From: Amycolatopsis umgeniensis
Lineage (GTDB): Bacteria > Actinomycetota > Actinomycetes > Mycobacteriales > Pseudonocardiaceae
Direction of reading: 5' to 3'
DNA length: 64,000 nt
NCBI RefSeq assembly: GCF_014205155.1
Contig: NZ_JACHMX010000001.1
Span: 2,790,001 to 2,854,000 of the forward strand
In this document: positions 31,303 through 41,527 of the stretch, in pieces
Position numbering within the stretch: the first letter of the stretch is position 1
How the letters are laid out: each line of letters starts with the position of its first letter
Position numbers and translations under genes: made by a program
Notes under the pieces: model-generated
Databases searched by the model: none
What the model was told of the DNA's origin: nothing
The model's input: only the letters and a program-made list of their open reading frames with translations

Positions 31303-32360
31303 CGCAGGTCCAGCGCGGCGGCGACGGCGGTCGGGTCGACGGCGAGCGGTTCGACCTCGACGTTGCCTTCCAGCGCCGTGGCCGGATCCTTCAGACCGTG
31401 CCCGGTGACGGTGCACACAACGGTCGACCCCTTCGGCAGGCGTCCGTCGGCGGCCGTGGCGAGCAGGCCCGCGACGCTGGTCGCCGACGCGGGTTCGACG
31501 AACACGCCCTCCTTGCGCGCGAGCAGCCTGTACGCCTCGAGGATCTTCTCGTCGGTGATGGCCTCGAACAGCCCGGCGGAGGCGTTCTTCGCCTTCATCG
31601 CGCCGTCCCAGGACGCGGGGCTGCCGATGCGGATCGCGGTCGCGATGGTGTCCGGATCGGCCACCGGCTCGCCGTGCACGAGGGGCGCGGCACCGGCCGC
31701 CTGGAAGCCGAACATCCGAGGGGTGTTCTTCACCACACCGTCGCCCGCGTACTCCGAATAGCCCGCCCAGTAGGCGGTGATGTTGCCCGCGTTGCCCACC
31801 GGCAGGCAGTGGATGTCCGGAGCCTTGCCGAGTGCGTCGCAGATCTCGAACGCGGCCGACTTCTGGCCGGCGATGCGCACCGGGTTGACCGAGTTGACCA
31901 GGGTCACGGGGTAGTCGATCGCGGTCTTCTGCGCCAGTTCGAGGCAATCGTCGAAGTTGCCGTCCACCTGCAGGATCCGCGCGCCGTGCAGGACTGCCTG
32001 GGCGAGTTTGCCCATCGCGATCTTGCCCTGCGGGACCAGCACCGCGCAGGTGAGCCCGGCGCGGGCCGCGTAGGCCGCGGCCGACGCCGAAGTGTTGCCG
32101 GTGGAGGCGCAGATGACCGCCTGGAGCCCGCTGGCGAGCGCGTGCGTGATGGCGACGGTCATCCCGCGGTCCTTGAACGAACCGGTCGGGTTCACGCCTT
32201 CGACCTTGAGGTGGACCTCGCAGCCGGTCAGTTCCGAAAGGTGCGGCGCGGGCAGCAACGGGGTGTTGCCTTCGCCGAGGGTGATCACCTTCGCGCCGGC
32301 CGGCACCGGGATCCGGTCGGGGTAGGCCTGGATGATCCCTGGCCATGGTTGGGGAATCAC
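31299..32360 (-). CDS. thrC: Threonine synthase
   Basis: PLP enzyme, 353 residues, converting O-phosphohomoserine to threonine. The PLP lysine is in [12 protein letters not shown], and the phosphate-binding loop is [12 protein letters not shown]. It has the short actinobacterial form without the long N-terminal extension. It overlaps hom and thrB by ATGA junctions at both ends. Confidence 0.95.
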   Translation of the reverse strand: MIPQPWPGIIQAYPDRIPVPAGAKVITLGEGNTPLLPAPHLSELTGCEVHLKVEGVNPTGSFKDRGMTVAITHALASGLQAVICASTGNTSASAAAYAARAGLTCAVLVPQGKIAMGKLAQAVLHGARILQVDGNFDDCLELAQKTAIDYPVTLVNSVNPVRIAGQKSAAFEICDALGKAPDIHCLPVGNAGNITAYWAGYSEYAGDGVVKNTPRMFGFQAAGAAPLVHGEPVADPDTIATAIRIGSPASWDGAMKAKNASAGLFEAITDEKILEAYRLLARKEGVFVEPASATSVAGLLATAADGRLPKGSTVVCTVTGHGLKDPATALEGNVEVEPLAVDPTAVAAALDLR

Positions 32361-33667
32361 TGGTCTTCGCCTTCCACACGCATCACACTGACGACCTGGT
32401 TCACCACATCGAGTTTGGCAATGTCGTCCACAGTGGACCGCAATGCCGCGTCCGGCGCCAGGTGGGTGACCACGACCAGACTGGCCGTGTCGTTCGCGTC
32501 GCGCTGCCGCACCGCGGCGATGCTGACACCGTGCCCGGCGAACGCCTGGGCCACCTGGGCGAGCACGCCCGCTCGATCGGCCACGTCGAGACTGACGTGG
32601 TACCGCGTCGGCGTCTGGCCCATCGGCCTGACCGGGAGCGCGGCATGCGCGGATTCGCGCGGGCCACGTCCGCCGACGACCCGGTTTCGAGCCACCGCGA
32701 CGAGGTCGCCGAGCACGGCACTCGCGGTCGGCGCGCCACCGGCGCCCTGACCGTAGAACATCAATTCACCGGCCGCGTCGGCCTCGACGTAGACGGCGTT
32801 GTACGCGCCGCCGACCCCGGCGAGCTGGTGCCCGCGCGGGATCATCACCGGGTGGACGCGCGCCGAAACGGATTCGGTGCCGTCGTCGGAGGTGACGCGT
32901 TCGCAGATGGCGAGCAGTTTCACCGTGCGGCCCAGCACGTTGGCCGCGGCGAGGTCCGACGCGGTGACGTCGGCGATGCCCTCACGGTGCACATCGGACG
33001 CCGTGACCCGGGTGTGGAACGCGAGCGAGGCGAGGATCGCGGCCTTGGACGCCGCGTCGTAGCCGTCGACGTCGGCCGTCGGGTCCGCTTCGGCGTATCC
33101 GAGCCTGCTGGCCTCTTCCAGGGTTTCCGCGTAGCCCGCGCCGGTGGAGTCCATCGCGGAGAGGATGAAGTTGGTGGTGCCGTTGACGATCCCCATCACG
33201 CGGGTGATGCGGTCGCCGGCCAGCGATTCGCGCAGCGGACGCAGCAGCGGGATCGCCCCGGCGACGGCGGCCTCGAAGTACAGATCCACACCGGACGCGT
33301 CGGCGGCCTCGAACAGCTCCGCGGAATGCTCGGCCATCAGCGCTTTGTTCGCCGTGACAACGGATTTCCCGGCCTTGAGCGCGTCGAGCAGCCACTCCCG
33401 CACCGGCTCGATCCCGCCGACGAGCTCGACGACCACGTCGACGTCTTCGGAGGTGACGAGCTTCGTCACGTCGGAGGTCACCAGTTCCGGCGGCAGCTCG
33501 GGGTGTTTGTCGGGGCGCCGCACGGCGATACCCGCGAGCTCGACCCTGGCGCCCGCCCTGGCGGCGAGCTCCTCGGCCTGCTCGGTGAGCAGCCGGACGA
33601 CCTCACCGCCGACCGTCCCGCAGCCGAGCAGGGCGACCCTGATCACGCGTCCGTCCACAGTAGACAC
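32357..33667 (-). CDS. hom: Homoserine dehydrogenase
   Basis: 436 residues. NAD(P) is bound by [13 protein letters not shown] and the catalytic domain has [16 protein letters not shown]-terminal ACT domain ([20 protein letters not shown]) indicates feedback control by threonine, as in corynebacterial Hom. GTG 33667 lies three bases from the lysA stop. The two genes lead from aspartate semialdehyde to threonine and from diaminopimelate to lysine. Confidence 0.95.
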   Translation of the reverse strand: MSTVDGRVIRVALLGCGTVGGEVVRLLTEQAEELAARAGARVELAGIAVRRPDKHPELPPELVTSDVTKLVTSEDVDVVVELVGGIEPVREWLLDALKAGKSVVTANKALMAEHSAELFEAADASGVDLYFEAAVAGAIPLLRPLRESLAGDRITRVMGIVNGTTNFILSAMDSTGAGYAETLEEASRLGYAEADPTADVDGYDAASKAAILASLAFHTRVTASDVHREGIADVTASDLAAANVLGRTVKLLAICERVTSDDGTESVSARVHPVMIPRGHQLAGVGGAYNAVYVEADAAGELMFYGQGAGGAPTASAVLGDLVAVARNRVVGGRGPRESAHAALPVRPMGQTPTRYHVSLDVADRAGVLAQVAQAFAGHGVSIAAVRQRDANDTASLVVVTHLAPDAALRSTVDDIAKLDVVNQVVSVMRVEGEDQ

Positions 33668-33670
33668 TTG

Positions 33671-35104
33671 CTAGACCTCCAGGCGCAGCATGTCGTCCGT
33701 CGTCTCCCGCCGCAGCAGCACGCGGGCGCTGCCGTTGCGCACGGCCACCACCGCGGGCCGCGGCTGCCGGTTGTACCCGCTGGCCATCGAGTAGCAGTAC
33801 GCCCCGGTGGCCGCCACGGCGAGCAGGTCGCCGGGAGCAAGAGTGTCGGGGAGCCAGCAGTCCCGGACGACGATGTCGCCGGACTCACAGTGTTTTCCCA
33901 CGACCCGGGACAGCGCGGCGGCGACCTGGCCGTCACCGTCGTCGTCGGAGGTACGGGAAACGAGACGGCAGTCGTACACCGCGTCGTAGAGCGCGGTGCG
34001 GATGTTGTCGCTCATGCCGCCGTCGACGCTGACGTAGCGCCGGGAGGCCTTGTCGCCGAGCGACACGTCCTTGATGGTGCCGACCTCGTACAGCGTGATC
34101 GTGCCGGGGCCTGCGATGGCGCGGCCCGGCTCGCCCGCGATCTTCGGCACGGGAAGACCCGCGTACTCGCATTCCTTGCGGACGATCTCGCGGATCTGCG
34201 TGATCATCTGCGCGGGCGGGGGCGGGTTGTCCTTGTCGGTGTACGCGATACCGAAACCACCGCCGAGGTCGACGATCGACAACTGGTCGAGCAGATCGTT
34301 GCCGTGCTCCTTGGCGAGTTCGGCCAGCAGGCCGACCACGCGGCGGGCGGCGACCTCGAAGCCGTCGGCGTCGAAGATCTGCGAACCGATGTGGCTGTGC
34401 AGGCCGATCAGCTTGAGCGACGGCGCGTTGAGCACCCGGCGCACGGCCTCCGCCGCGTCACCGGAAGCCAGCGAGAAACCGAACTTCTGGTCCTCGTGCG
34501 CGGTCGCGATGAACTCGTGGGTGTGCGCCTCGACGCCGACGGTGACCCGGATCAGCACGTTCTGCACGACGTCGTGCCGGGCGGCGACATCCGCCAGCCG
34601 CGCGATCTCGAAATACGAGTCGACCACGACCGTGCCGACACCGGCCTCGACGGCCGCTTCGAGTTCGGGAAGCGATTTGTTGTTGCCGTGGAAGGTGATC
34701 CGCTCGGCGGGGAAGTTCGCGCGCTGCGCGACGGCGAGTTCGCCGCCGCTGCAGACGTCCAGGCTCAGCCCCTGCTCGGCCACCCAGCGGGCGATCTCGA
34801 TGGACAGGAACGCCTTGGACGCGTAGTGCACGAGGGCCGGGTCGTCGAACGCCTCGGCGTAGTCCGCGCAACGGGACTTGAAGTCGGCCTCGTCCACGAC
34901 GAACAGCGGCGTGCCGTACTTCTCGGCGAGTTCGCGGACGTCGACGCCCGCGATGCGCACGACACCGTCTCCGCCGCGGAAAGTGTTGCGGGGCCAGACT
35001 TTCGGGTACAGCCTGTCGAGTTCCTCAGGACTCGACGGCGGGAAACCGGAGGCGTCGGCGTGAGGGTAGACGTCGGCGTGGCGGGGGCCCGCGGGGTGAG
35101 CCAT
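33671..35104 (-). CDS. lysA: Diaminopimelate decarboxylase
   Basis: Fold-III PLP decarboxylase, 477 residues, removing CO2 from meso-diaminopimelate to give lysine. The PLP lysine is in [44 protein letters not shown], the glycine-rich LGGGFGIAY, and [11 protein letters not shown] are all present. The gene starts three bases after argS ends and ends next to hom, so argS-lysA-hom-thrC-thrB form one tight set. Confidence 0.95.
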   Translation of the reverse strand: MAHPAGPRHADVYPHADASGFPPSSPEELDRLYPKVWPRNTFRGGDGVVRIAGVDVRELAEKYGTPLFVVDEADFKSRCADYAEAFDDPALVHYASKAFLSIEIARWVAEQGLSLDVCSGGELAVAQRANFPAERITFHGNNKSLPELEAAVEAGVGTVVVDSYFEIARLADVAARHDVVQNVLIRVTVGVEAHTHEFIATAHEDQKFGFSLASGDAAEAVRRVLNAPSLKLIGLHSHIGSQIFDADGFEVAARRVVGLLAELAKEHGNDLLDQLSIVDLGGGFGIAYTDKDNPPPPAQMITQIREIVRKECEYAGLPVPKIAGEPGRAIAGPGTITLYEVGTIKDVSLGDKASRRYVSVDGGMSDNIRTALYDAVYDCRLVSRTSDDDGDGQVAAALSRVVGKHCESGDIVVRDCWLPDTLAPGDLLAVAATGAYCYSMASGYNRQPRPAVVAVRNGSARVLLRRETTDDMLRLEV

Positions 35105-35107
35105 CGA

Positions 35108-36763
35108 TTACATCCGTTCCGGAGCAGAGACACCGAGCACGCGAAGACCGTTCGCCAGCACCTGGCGGGTCGCTTCACACAGCGCGAGACGGGAGAACGT
35201 GAGCGGGGTGACCTCTTCGTCGCCCTTCGGGAGAACCCGGCCGACGGCGTTCCACTTGTGGTAGGCGCCGGCGAGTTCTTCGAGGTACCGGGCGACACGG
35301 TGCGGTTCGCGCAGCTGCGCCGCTCGGCGGAGGACGGTCGGGAATTCGCCGAGTGTGCGGATGAGATCGCCCTCGGCGGGCAACGTAAGCAGACCGAGGT
35401 CGACATCGCCATCGAATTTGAGACCGAGGTCGGAAGCGTTGCGCTGCAACGAGGCCAGCCGCGCGTGGGCGTACTGGACGTAGTAGACCGGGTTGTCGTT
35501 CGAATGCTTGCGCAGCAGGTCGAGGTCGATGTCCAAAGTGGAGTCGACCGAGTAGCGGATCAGCTCGTAGCGGGCCGCGTCGACACCGACGGTGCCGACC
35601 AGGTCCTCCATGGTGATCACGGTGCCCGCGCGTTTGCTCATCCGGACGGGTTTGCCGTCGGAGACCAGGTTGACCATCTGGCCGATCAGCACCTCGACGA
35701 CGGCCGGGTCGTCACCGAAGGCGGCCGCGGCGGCCTTCAGCCGGGCGATGTAACCGTGGTGGTCCGCGCCGAGCATGTAGATGCAGAGGTCGAAGCCGCG
35801 GTCGCGCTTGTCCTGGAAGTAAGCGAGGTCACCGGCGATGTAGGCCGGGTTGCCGTCCTTCTTGATGACGACGCGGTCCTTGTCGTCGCCGTGCTCCTTG
35901 GACTTCAGCCACCAGGCGCCGTCCTCGAAGTACAGGTTCCCGGAGTCCTTCAGCCGCTGGACCGAGGACGCGACCGCGCCGGACTCGTGCAGCGAGTTCT
36001 CGTGGAAGTACACGTCGAAATCGGTGCCGAAATCGTGCAGGCTCTGCTTGATCTCGGTGAACATCAGCTCGATGCCGACCCGGCGGAAGGTCTCGGCGCG
36101 CTCGTCGTCCGGAAGCGAGAGCGCGCTCGGCTCCTGGCGGATGACCTCGGCGGCGATGTCGTTGATGTAGCCGCCCGCGTAGCCGTCCTCCGGGGCGGGC
36201 TCGCCCTTGGCGGCGGCGACCAGGGAGCGGACGAAGCGGTCGATCTGCGCGCCGTGGTCGTTGAAGTAGTACTCGCGGGTGACCAGGCCGCCCTGCGCGG
36301 ACAGGACGCGGCCGAGCGCGTCGCCGACCGCGGCCCAGCGGGTGCCGCCGAGGTGGATCGGGCCGGTCGGGTTCGCCGAGACGAACTCGAGGTTGATCTT
36401 GAGCCCGGCCAGCTCGTCGCCGAGGCCGAATCGCTCACCGGCGTCGAGGACCTGCTGGACGATCTGGCCCTGCGCGTCGGCGGCGAGCCGCAGGTTGAGG
36501 AAGCCCGGCCCGGCGACCTCGGCCGAGTCGATGCCGTCGGCCGCGGCGAGGGCCTCGGCCAGCGCGTCGGCGAAGTCGCGGGGCTTCATCCCCGCCTTCT
36601 TGGCCACCTGCAGCGCCAGGTTGGTCGCGTAATCGCCGTGCTCGGGGTTGCGGGGACGCTCGATCGTCACCTTCTCCGGCAGCACGGAATCGTCGAGGCC
36701 GCGCGCGGTGAGAACCTGCACGGCTGAGTTACGGACCAGGTCGGCGAGAGCTGCGGGAGTCAC
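35108..36763 (-). CDS. argS: Arginyl-tRNA synthetase
   Basis: Class I synthetase, 551 residues from GTG 36763. The HIGH-like motif is [13 protein letters not shown], and the KMSKS-like loop is [11 protein letters not shown]. The N-terminal Add1 domain ([20 protein letters not shown]) and the C-terminal DALR anticodon-binding domain ending in [12 protein letters not shown] are complete. An in-frame start at 36895 would add residues that do not resemble ArgS. Confidence 0.95.
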   Translation of the reverse strand: MTPAALADLVRNSAVQVLTARGLDDSVLPEKVTIERPRNPEHGDYATNLALQVAKKAGMKPRDFADALAEALAAADGIDSAEVAGPGFLNLRLAADAQGQIVQQVLDAGERFGLGDELAGLKINLEFVSANPTGPIHLGGTRWAAVGDALGRVLSAQGGLVTREYYFNDHGAQIDRFVRSLVAAAKGEPAPEDGYAGGYINDIAAEVIRQEPSALSLPDDERAETFRRVGIELMFTEIKQSLHDFGTDFDVYFHENSLHESGAVASSVQRLKDSGNLYFEDGAWWLKSKEHGDDKDRVVIKKDGNPAYIAGDLAYFQDKRDRGFDLCIYMLGADHHGYIARLKAAAAAFGDDPAVVEVLIGQMVNLVSDGKPVRMSKRAGTVITMEDLVGTVGVDAARYELIRYSVDSTLDIDLDLLRKHSNDNPVYYVQYAHARLASLQRNASDLGLKFDGDVDLGLLTLPAEGDLIRTLGEFPTVLRRAAQLREPHRVARYLEELAGAYHKWNAVGRVLPKGDEEVTPLTFSRLALCEATRQVLANGLRVLGVSAPERM

Positions 36764-36918
36764 TCGCGGAATTCTAGGTGTGACCTGGTCCGGGCTTCGC
36801 AGCGACCGCCGGAAGGTGTGAGCCAAGCCGGTGATCTTCCGACTGTTCACGGTGATCAGACGCGAGGTCTCTACACTGGCCCGCGCAGGGACCACCCCCT
36901 TTGGAGAACGCAGGAGCC

Positions 36919-37761
36919 ATGGCTAACGGGACAACCAGAAAAAAGGGCGCGTCGTCGAAGAACGCCATGAAGGCCGCCCGTAGTTCCGTCGTGTCCAAGA
37001 AAGGCACGCCCTGGGGCACGATCATCGCGGTAGTCGCGATCGTCGCCCTGGCCGCCTCGGTGGTCACCTACTACATGGTCGCCTCGGCGCCGAAGCGCGA
37101 GCAGAAGACCCGTGAAGAGGTCGCCGCCGCCTTCGCGCCTTCGCAGCAGGACCCGGATCCCTCCAAGCGGATCAACGGCGTGACCACGACGACCTACGAA
37201 GGCTCCGTGCACGTCACGGCCGCCGAGCGCGTCGCCTACGACAAGACCCCGCCCTACGGCGGCCCGCACGACCAGGCCTGGGCCGCCTGCAACGGCGTCG
37301 TCTACGAGAAGGCCGTGCGCAACGAGAACATGGTCCACGGTCTCGAACACGGCGCGGTCTGGATCGCCTACAACCCGGCGCAGATCACGGGCGACGCGCT
37401 CGAGCTGCTGCGGGTCCGCGTCGAGGGCAAGCCGTACACCACGATGTCGCCGTACCCGAACCTGGACAAGCCGATCTCGGTGCAGTCCTGGGGTCACCAG
37501 CTGAAGCTGGACAGCGCCTCCGACGAGCGGATCGACCAGTTCATCGCGGCGCTGCGCACCAACCCCTACGGCGCGTACCCCGAGCGTGACGCCACCTGCG
37601 ACGCGCAGATCGAACCGGGCGACTTCGACGCGACCCCGCCGGGGCCGGACGCGAAGCCGATGGACTACAAGGGCACCGCGGGCACGCAGCAGGACCAGCC
37701 CGGCGCCGGTCAGCCGTCGCAGCCCCCGGCCACCCAGCCGTCGGCGCCCGCGAGCAAGTAA
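36919..37761 (+). CDS. DUF3105 membrane-anchored protein
   Basis: 280 residues from ATG 36919, with AGGAG upstream. A basic cytoplasmic N-terminus is followed by one membrane helix at about residues 33-55. The outer DUF3105 domain then carries [32 protein letters not shown] and a His/Cys pattern suggestive of metal binding. The last 50 residues are Pro/Gln/Ala-rich. Its stop codon directly touches the start of the DUF305 gene. Function is unknown; pairing with DUF305 proteins is common in actinobacteria and hints at copper or metal handling. Confidence 0.85.
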   Translation: MANGTTRKKGASSKNAMKAARSSVVSKKGTPWGTIIAVVAIVALAASVVTYYMVASAPKREQKTREEVAAAFAPSQQDPDPSKRINGVTTTTYEGSVHVTAAERVAYDKTPPYGGPHDQAWAACNGVVYEKAVRNENMVHGLEHGAVWIAYNPAQITGDALELLRVRVEGKPYTTMSPYPNLDKPISVQSWGHQLKLDSASDERIDQFIAALRTNPYGAYPERDATCDAQIEPGDFDATPPGPDAKPMDYKGTAGTQQDQPGAGQPSQPPATQPSAPASK

Positions 37762-38484
37762 GTGAGCCAGATGGACCCCGATCTCCAGTACGTCGACGAA
37801 CCCGGCGACGAAGTACCGCGCTCGACCAAGAGCCGGTGGCTGGTGATCGGGGCCGCCCTGGTCGTCATGCTGATCCTGGGCTTCGGCCTCGGGGCTCTGA
37901 CCACCAGGCTGCTCGACTCGGAGCCGGAGCAGACGACCCCGGGAGCGGGCTCCGTCGAGGTCGGCTTCGCGCAGGACATGTCGGTGCACCACCTCCAGGC
38001 CGTCACCATGGCGGGCTGGGCGCGGGACCACACCGCCGATCCGGCGATCAAGACCCTCGCCTTCGACATCGAACGCACGCAGACCGGCCAGGTCGGCCGG
38101 ATGAAGGGCTGGCTGGGCCTGTGGGGCCAGCCCGAGCAGACGACCGGCGCCTACATGACCTGGATGACCGAACCGTCCGGCCACGCCGGGCACGGGGGCG
38201 TCGACATGAAGCCGTCGAACGGCGCGCCGATGCCGGGGATGGCGACGTCGGCCGAACTGGCCAAACTGCGGTCGCTGACCGGCAAGGAGATGGACGTCTT
38301 CTTCCTCCAGCTGATGCTGCGGCATCACATGGGCGGGACGGAGATGGCGCAGTACGGCAACGACCACACGTCCATCGCGGACGTGAAGTCGCTGACGCGG
38401 AGCATGCTCGTCTCGCAGGGCGCCGAGATGGACCTCATGAAGGGCCTCCTGCAGGAGCGTGGCGGCTCCCCGCTCCCCGCCTGA
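37762..38484 (+). CDS. DUF305 metal-binding-type membrane protein
   Basis: 240 residues from GTG 37762, immediately after the upstream TAA. One membrane helix (about residues 28-50) leads to an outer four-helix DUF305 domain rich in His and Met: DMSVHHLQAVTMAGWA, HAGHGGVDMKPSNG and LMLRHHMGGTEMAQYG. DUF305 proteins bind copper or other metals in the periplasm or outer face. Coupling with the DUF3105 gene suggests that the two act together. Confidence 0.85.
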   Translation: MSQMDPDLQYVDEPGDEVPRSTKSRWLVIGAALVVMLILGFGLGALTTRLLDSEPEQTTPGAGSVEVGFAQDMSVHHLQAVTMAGWARDHTADPAIKTLAFDIERTQTGQVGRMKGWLGLWGQPEQTTGAYMTWMTEPSGHAGHGGVDMKPSNGAPMPGMATSAELAKLRSLTGKEMDVFFLQLMLRHHMGGTEMAQYGNDHTSIADVKSLTRSMLVSQGAEMDLMKGLLQERGGSPLPA

Positions 38485-38499
38485 CGCACTCCCCCCTCA

Positions 38500-38564
38500 C
38501 GCGTTTAGTCCTCTGGATGCGGTAGTTCGCGATGCCAACTACCGCATCCAGAGGACTAAACGCG
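38500..38564. repeat. Hairpin of the CCTCTGGATGCGGTA family, copy 2
   Basis: Arms 38500-38527 and 38537-38564 are perfectly complementary over 28 bp with a nine-base loop and share TAGTCCTCTGGATGCGGTAG with copy 1 at 19602. It lies in the gap between the convergent DUF305 and CDF genes, consistent with a two-way terminator. Confidence 0.72.
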
Positions 38565-38569
38565 GGGGT

Positions 38570-39487
38570 TCACCAGGAGAGTTCCCGGCAGCGTTGCGCG
38601 CACTGGGGCACTTCTATCTGCAGGGTCGCGTGCTCGATCGAGTAGCGGTTCGCCAGGAGGTTCTGCGCCTCGGTCAGGACCGCGGCCTGCTCGACCGTCG
38701 GCGCGATGGTGAGGTGCGCCGAAGCGACCTCCATCCCCGAAGTCAGCGTCCAGACGTGCAGGTCGTGGACGTCCTCGACGCCCTGAAGCTCACCGAGTTC
38801 GGTCTGGATCCCGGCGACGTCGACCCCCTTGGGCGCGTGCTGGAACAGGATCCGCAGCGCGCGACGGGCGAGGGCGTAGGTGCGGGGCAGGACGAACAGG
38901 CCGATCGCGACACCGATGATCGGGTCCGCGTAGCGCCAGCCGGTCAGCAACGTGATCGCGCCGCTCAGCAGTACGCCCACGGAGCCGATCAGGTCGGCGA
39001 GGACCTCGAGGTACGCGCCGCGGACGTTGATGCTCTCCTCGGCGCCCTTGCGCAGGATCAGGAAGGAAACGATGTTCGCGGCCAGACCCGCGGCCGCGGC
39101 GAGCAGCACCGGCAGACCGGGCACGGCGGGCGGGTCGCTGATCCGGCCGAGGGCTTCGACCAGGACGTAGCCCGCGACGCCGAACAACAGGATGGCGTTG
39201 CCCAGCGCCGCGAGCACTTCGGCCCGGTAGAAACCGAACGTGCGGGTGAGCGTCGGGCCACTGCGCCGGGCGAGCATGATCGCCGCCAGCGCCATCCCGA
39301 CCCCGAGGACGTCGGTGAACATGTGCGCGGCGTCGGAGATCAGCGCGAGCGAGCCCGTGGCGAACCCGACGATGAACTCCATGACCATGAAGCCGGCGCC
39401 GATGACCAGGGCGATCGTCAGGCTCTTGAGGTAGCGGCCTGACGCGCTCGACGGCGAGGCCGTCCCATGCCCGTGCCCGTGACCCAT
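38570..39487 (-). CDS. Cation diffusion facilitator (Zn/Cd/Co-type) exporter
   Basis: 305 residues, with a His-rich start (MGHGHGHG) and six membrane helices. The transport-site motif HxxxD is in LALISDAAHMFTD, and the second site is in EVLADLIGSVGV. A cytoplasmic C-terminal domain contains HDLHVWTLTSG, the CDF dimerisation and metal-sensing region. It probably exports zinc or a similar divalent metal using the proton gradient. An operator-like repeat lies just upstream. Confidence 0.9.
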   Translation of the reverse strand: MGHGHGHGTASPSSASGRYLKSLTIALVIGAGFMVMEFIVGFATGSLALISDAAHMFTDVLGVGMALAAIMLARRSGPTLTRTFGFYRAEVLAALGNAILLFGVAGYVLVEALGRISDPPAVPGLPVLLAAAAGLAANIVSFLILRKGAEESINVRGAYLEVLADLIGSVGVLLSGAITLLTGWRYADPIIGVAIGLFVLPRTYALARRALRILFQHAPKGVDVAGIQTELGELQGVEDVHDLHVWTLTSGMEVASAHLTIAPTVEQAAVLTEAQNLLANRYSIEHATLQIEVPQCAQRCRELSW

Positions 39488-39521
39488 TGCTCCGCCTCTC
39501 GTGAAGTCGACAGGCCGAATA

Positions 39522-39548
39522 TATTGTCACATGCGCATATGTGCAATA
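39522..39548. promoter_or_regulatory. Operator-like inverted repeat before the CDF exporter
   Basis: The arms TATTG(T)CACAT at 39522-39532 and ATGTGCAATA at 39539-39548 face each other around GCGCAT. The site is 35-60 bp upstream of the CDF start. Its AT-rich form, unusual in this GC-rich DNA, resembles metal-sensing ArsR/SmtB sites. No such regulator gene is adjacent, so the binding protein would be encoded elsewhere. Confidence 0.5.
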
Positions 39549-39638
39549 CAGGTGAGCCTAAGTTCACCATGTCTTAAGCCACACAAGGAAGCCATCCCCC
39601 AGGAGGGCCTTCCCGAAACCTGAAACCGACACGGTCCG

Positions 39639-40763
39639 CTACCGGAGCGACCGGAAGAACCCCCTCAACTGGCCGACGAAGGCCTCGGGCTGCTCGAACG
39701 CGGCGAAGTGACCGCCCTTGGACAGCACCTCGTACCAGCGAAGATCGGTGTAGCGCAGCTCCGCCCAGCGCTTCGAGGGGCGGATGATCTCGCGAGGGAA
39801 GATCGAGATACCCGAAGGAACCTCAATCGCCGAGAGGTCCCGCTCCTTGCTCTCCCAGTAGATCCGCGCCGACGAAGTCGCCGTCTCGGTGAACCAGTAG
39901 ACGGAGATCGCGTCGAGCATCTGACGCCAGGACAGCGCCGTCTCCGGCGAGCCGTCGTTGTCGGTCCACTCCCAGAACTTCTCGACGATCCAGGCCGCCT
40001 GCGCCGCCGGCGAGTCGTTGAGCCCGTAGCCGACCGTCTGCGGACGCGTGCCCTGCTGCTGCGAGTACGCGGACCCGACCTCACGGAACCGGAGCAGATC
40101 GCCGATCGCCGCCTTCTCCTCCGCCGTCGGCGCACCCAGCTTGGTCTCGTCGTACGGGACGCCCGCCATGTTCACGTGGATGGCGATCAAGCGCTCCGGC
40201 GCGACCTTGGCGAGCATGTTCGTCACCCCCGCGCCCCAGTCGCCGCCCTGCGCGGCGTAGCGCTCGTAGCCGAGCTTGCCCATCAGCTCGTCCCACGCCC
40301 GCGCGATGCGCTCGACATTCCATCCCGTCCCGGTCGGCTTGTCGCTCCACCCGAACCCTGGCAGCGACGGCGCCACGACATGGAACGCGTCCGCGGGGTC
40401 ACCCCCGTGCGCGGCCGGGTCGGTCAGCGGGCCGAGTACGTCGAGGAACTCGACCACCGACCCCGGCCAGCCGTGCGTGAGGACGAGCGGCGTCGCGTCC
40501 GGCTCCGGCGACCGGACGTGCAGGAAATGGATACCGAGACCCTCCACGGCGGTCTTGAAGCCCGGGAAAGCGTTGACGCGGCCCGCCAGGCCGAAGTCGT
40601 AGTCCTCCGCCCAGTACCGGCACAGCTCCCGCGCGAACTCCAGCGGGACACCCTGGCCCCAATCGTCCACGGTGGCGGGCTCGGGCCAGCGCGTGGCGCG
40701 CAGCCGCTCGCGCAGGTCGGCGACGGCGGATTCGGGAATCCGCACCTCGAACGGTTCGATCAC
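39639..40763 (-). CDS. Epoxide hydrolase, EHN/alpha-beta hydrolase family
   Basis: 374 residues from GTG 40763, which has GGGAGG upstream. It has the N-terminal EHN lid region (FEVRIPESAVADLRERLRAT), the oxyanion motif THGWPGS, SLPGFGWSDKPTG, the nucleophile Asp in AAQGGDWGAGVTN and the general base His in SKGGHFAAFEQPEAF. It opens an epoxide to a diol by an ester intermediate; the natural substrate is unknown. It is divergent from the marR gene across a perfect palindrome, so it is probably repressed by that regulator. Confidence 0.9.
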   Translation of the reverse strand: MIEPFEVRIPESAVADLRERLRATRWPEPATVDDWGQGVPLEFARELCRYWAEDYDFGLAGRVNAFPGFKTAVEGLGIHFLHVRSPEPDATPLVLTHGWPGSVVEFLDVLGPLTDPAAHGGDPADAFHVVAPSLPGFGWSDKPTGTGWNVERIARAWDELMGKLGYERYAAQGGDWGAGVTNMLAKVAPERLIAIHVNMAGVPYDETKLGAPTAEEKAAIGDLLRFREVGSAYSQQQGTRPQTVGYGLNDSPAAQAAWIVEKFWEWTDNDGSPETALSWRQMLDAISVYWFTETATSSARIYWESKERDLSAIEVPSGISIFPREIIRPSKRWAELRYTDLRWYEVLSKGGHFAAFEQPEAFVGQLRGFFRSLR

Positions 40764-40778
40764 GATGTCCTCCCAGTT

Positions 40779-40795
40779 CGTTGGTGTCACCAACG
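40779..40795. promoter_or_regulatory. Perfect palindromic MarR-type operator
   Basis: CGTTGGTGTCACCAACG is a perfect 8-1-8 inverted repeat in the 45-bp gap between the divergent epoxide hydrolase and marR starts. It is within 13-16 bp of both starts. A MarR dimer bound here would block both genes. Confidence 0.75.
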
Positions 40796-40808
40796 CTACG
40801 CTGTCCGA

Positions 40809-41246
40809 ATGAGCACCGCTCCCGCCCGGCTCCGCGACAAGGCCAGCTGGCTGGTCAACCAGGCCGCCACCGTGGCCCACCGGCTCGCGATCGACGAATT
40901 CGCCCGCAGCGGCGCCCGCCGGTACCACTACGGGATCCTCGCGGCCATCGACGAGAACGGCCCTTCGAGCCAGGCCGCGCTCAGCCGCGCCACCGGAATC
41001 GACCGCAGCGACGTCGTCGCCGTCATCAACGAACTGGCCGACGCGGACTACGTCGAGCGCGCCCCCGACCCGGCCGACGGCAGGCGCAACCTGATCACCC
41101 TCACCGACACGGGCACTCGACGGCTGGATCACCTGGAGGAGCTGGTCAGGGACACACAGGACGTCTTCCTCGCGCCGCTGAAGCCGGCCGAACGGGAGCA
41201 GCTGACCCGGCTCCTCACCCGCCTGGTGGACCATCACCACGGTTAA
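40809..41246 (+). CDS. MarR-family transcriptional regulator
   Basis: 145 residues forming a winged-helix protein. Dimerisation helices lie at both ends and the recognition helix is in SQAALSRATGIDRSDVVAVI. The wing is DPADGRRNLITLTDTG. It probably represses itself and the divergent epoxide hydrolase and is released by a small-molecule ligand. ATG 40809 lies 14 bp after the palindrome. Confidence 0.88.
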   Translation: MSTAPARLRDKASWLVNQAATVAHRLAIDEFARSGARRYHYGILAAIDENGPSSQAALSRATGIDRSDVVAVINELADADYVERAPDPADGRRNLITLTDTGTRRLDHLEELVRDTQDVFLAPLKPAEREQLTRLLTRLVDHHHG

Positions 41247-41310
41247 CGACCACCGCGCGCGAGGACGCCGGACGGATGCGCTAAGCTTCGCAAGTCGCTC
41301 AGGCGGCAAC

Positions 41311-41383
41311 GCCCTCGTAGCTCAGGGGATAGAGCACTGCCCTCCGGAGGCAGGTGTCGCAGGTTCGAATCCTGCCGAGGGCA
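41311..41383 (+). tRNA. tRNA-Arg (anticodon CCG)
   Basis: The 73-nt gene folds as a complete cloverleaf. The acceptor stem is GCCCTCG/CGAGGGC, the anticodon stem CTGCC/GGCAG encloses loop CTCCGGA (anticodon CCG), and the T loop is GGTTCGAATCC. CCA is not encoded. Its 3' 45 nt plus three bases are repeated at 63811-63858, marking it as the integration target of the adjacent element; integration leaves the gene intact. Confidence 0.95.
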
Positions 41384-41386
41384 CAC
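41339..41386. repeat. attL, 48-bp attachment core inside tRNA-Arg
   Basis: The 48 bases from GCCCTCCGGAGG to GAGGGCACAC are identical to 63811-63858 in the same orientation. The core covers the anticodon loop to the 3' end of the tRNA, the usual target of tyrosine integrases. Confidence 0.92.
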
Positions 41387-41492
41387 CACAAAGTGCGGGG
41401 AAAACCGCATCTGACCAGCAAAATCATCGCGTTCGCGATCTTCCCCCGCACTCCGGCTGTCTCCGGCCTGCTCCGGCTTTCCACGGGTGTCT

Positions 41493-41510
41493 GTTCCCAA
41501 TGCGTTCCCA
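41493..41510 (+). repeat. Left copy of 18-bp arm-type repeat
   Basis: GTTCCCAATGCGTTCCCA lies 106 bp inside attL and recurs exactly, in the same orientation, at 63719-63736, 74 bp inside attR. Each copy itself holds two GTTCCCA units 11 bp apart. The positions suit integrase arm-binding sites on both sides of attP. Confidence 0.7.
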
Positions 41511-41527
41511 CGGGGAACGCGACGGAC

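Noticed and set aside
32345-36727. Very long open frame on the plus strand (1460 codons), opposite hom, lysA and argS
   Set aside because: It is antisense to three well-identified genes, and its translation is Arg/Val/Asp-rich with no family motif. In high-GC DNA the opposite strand often stays open.
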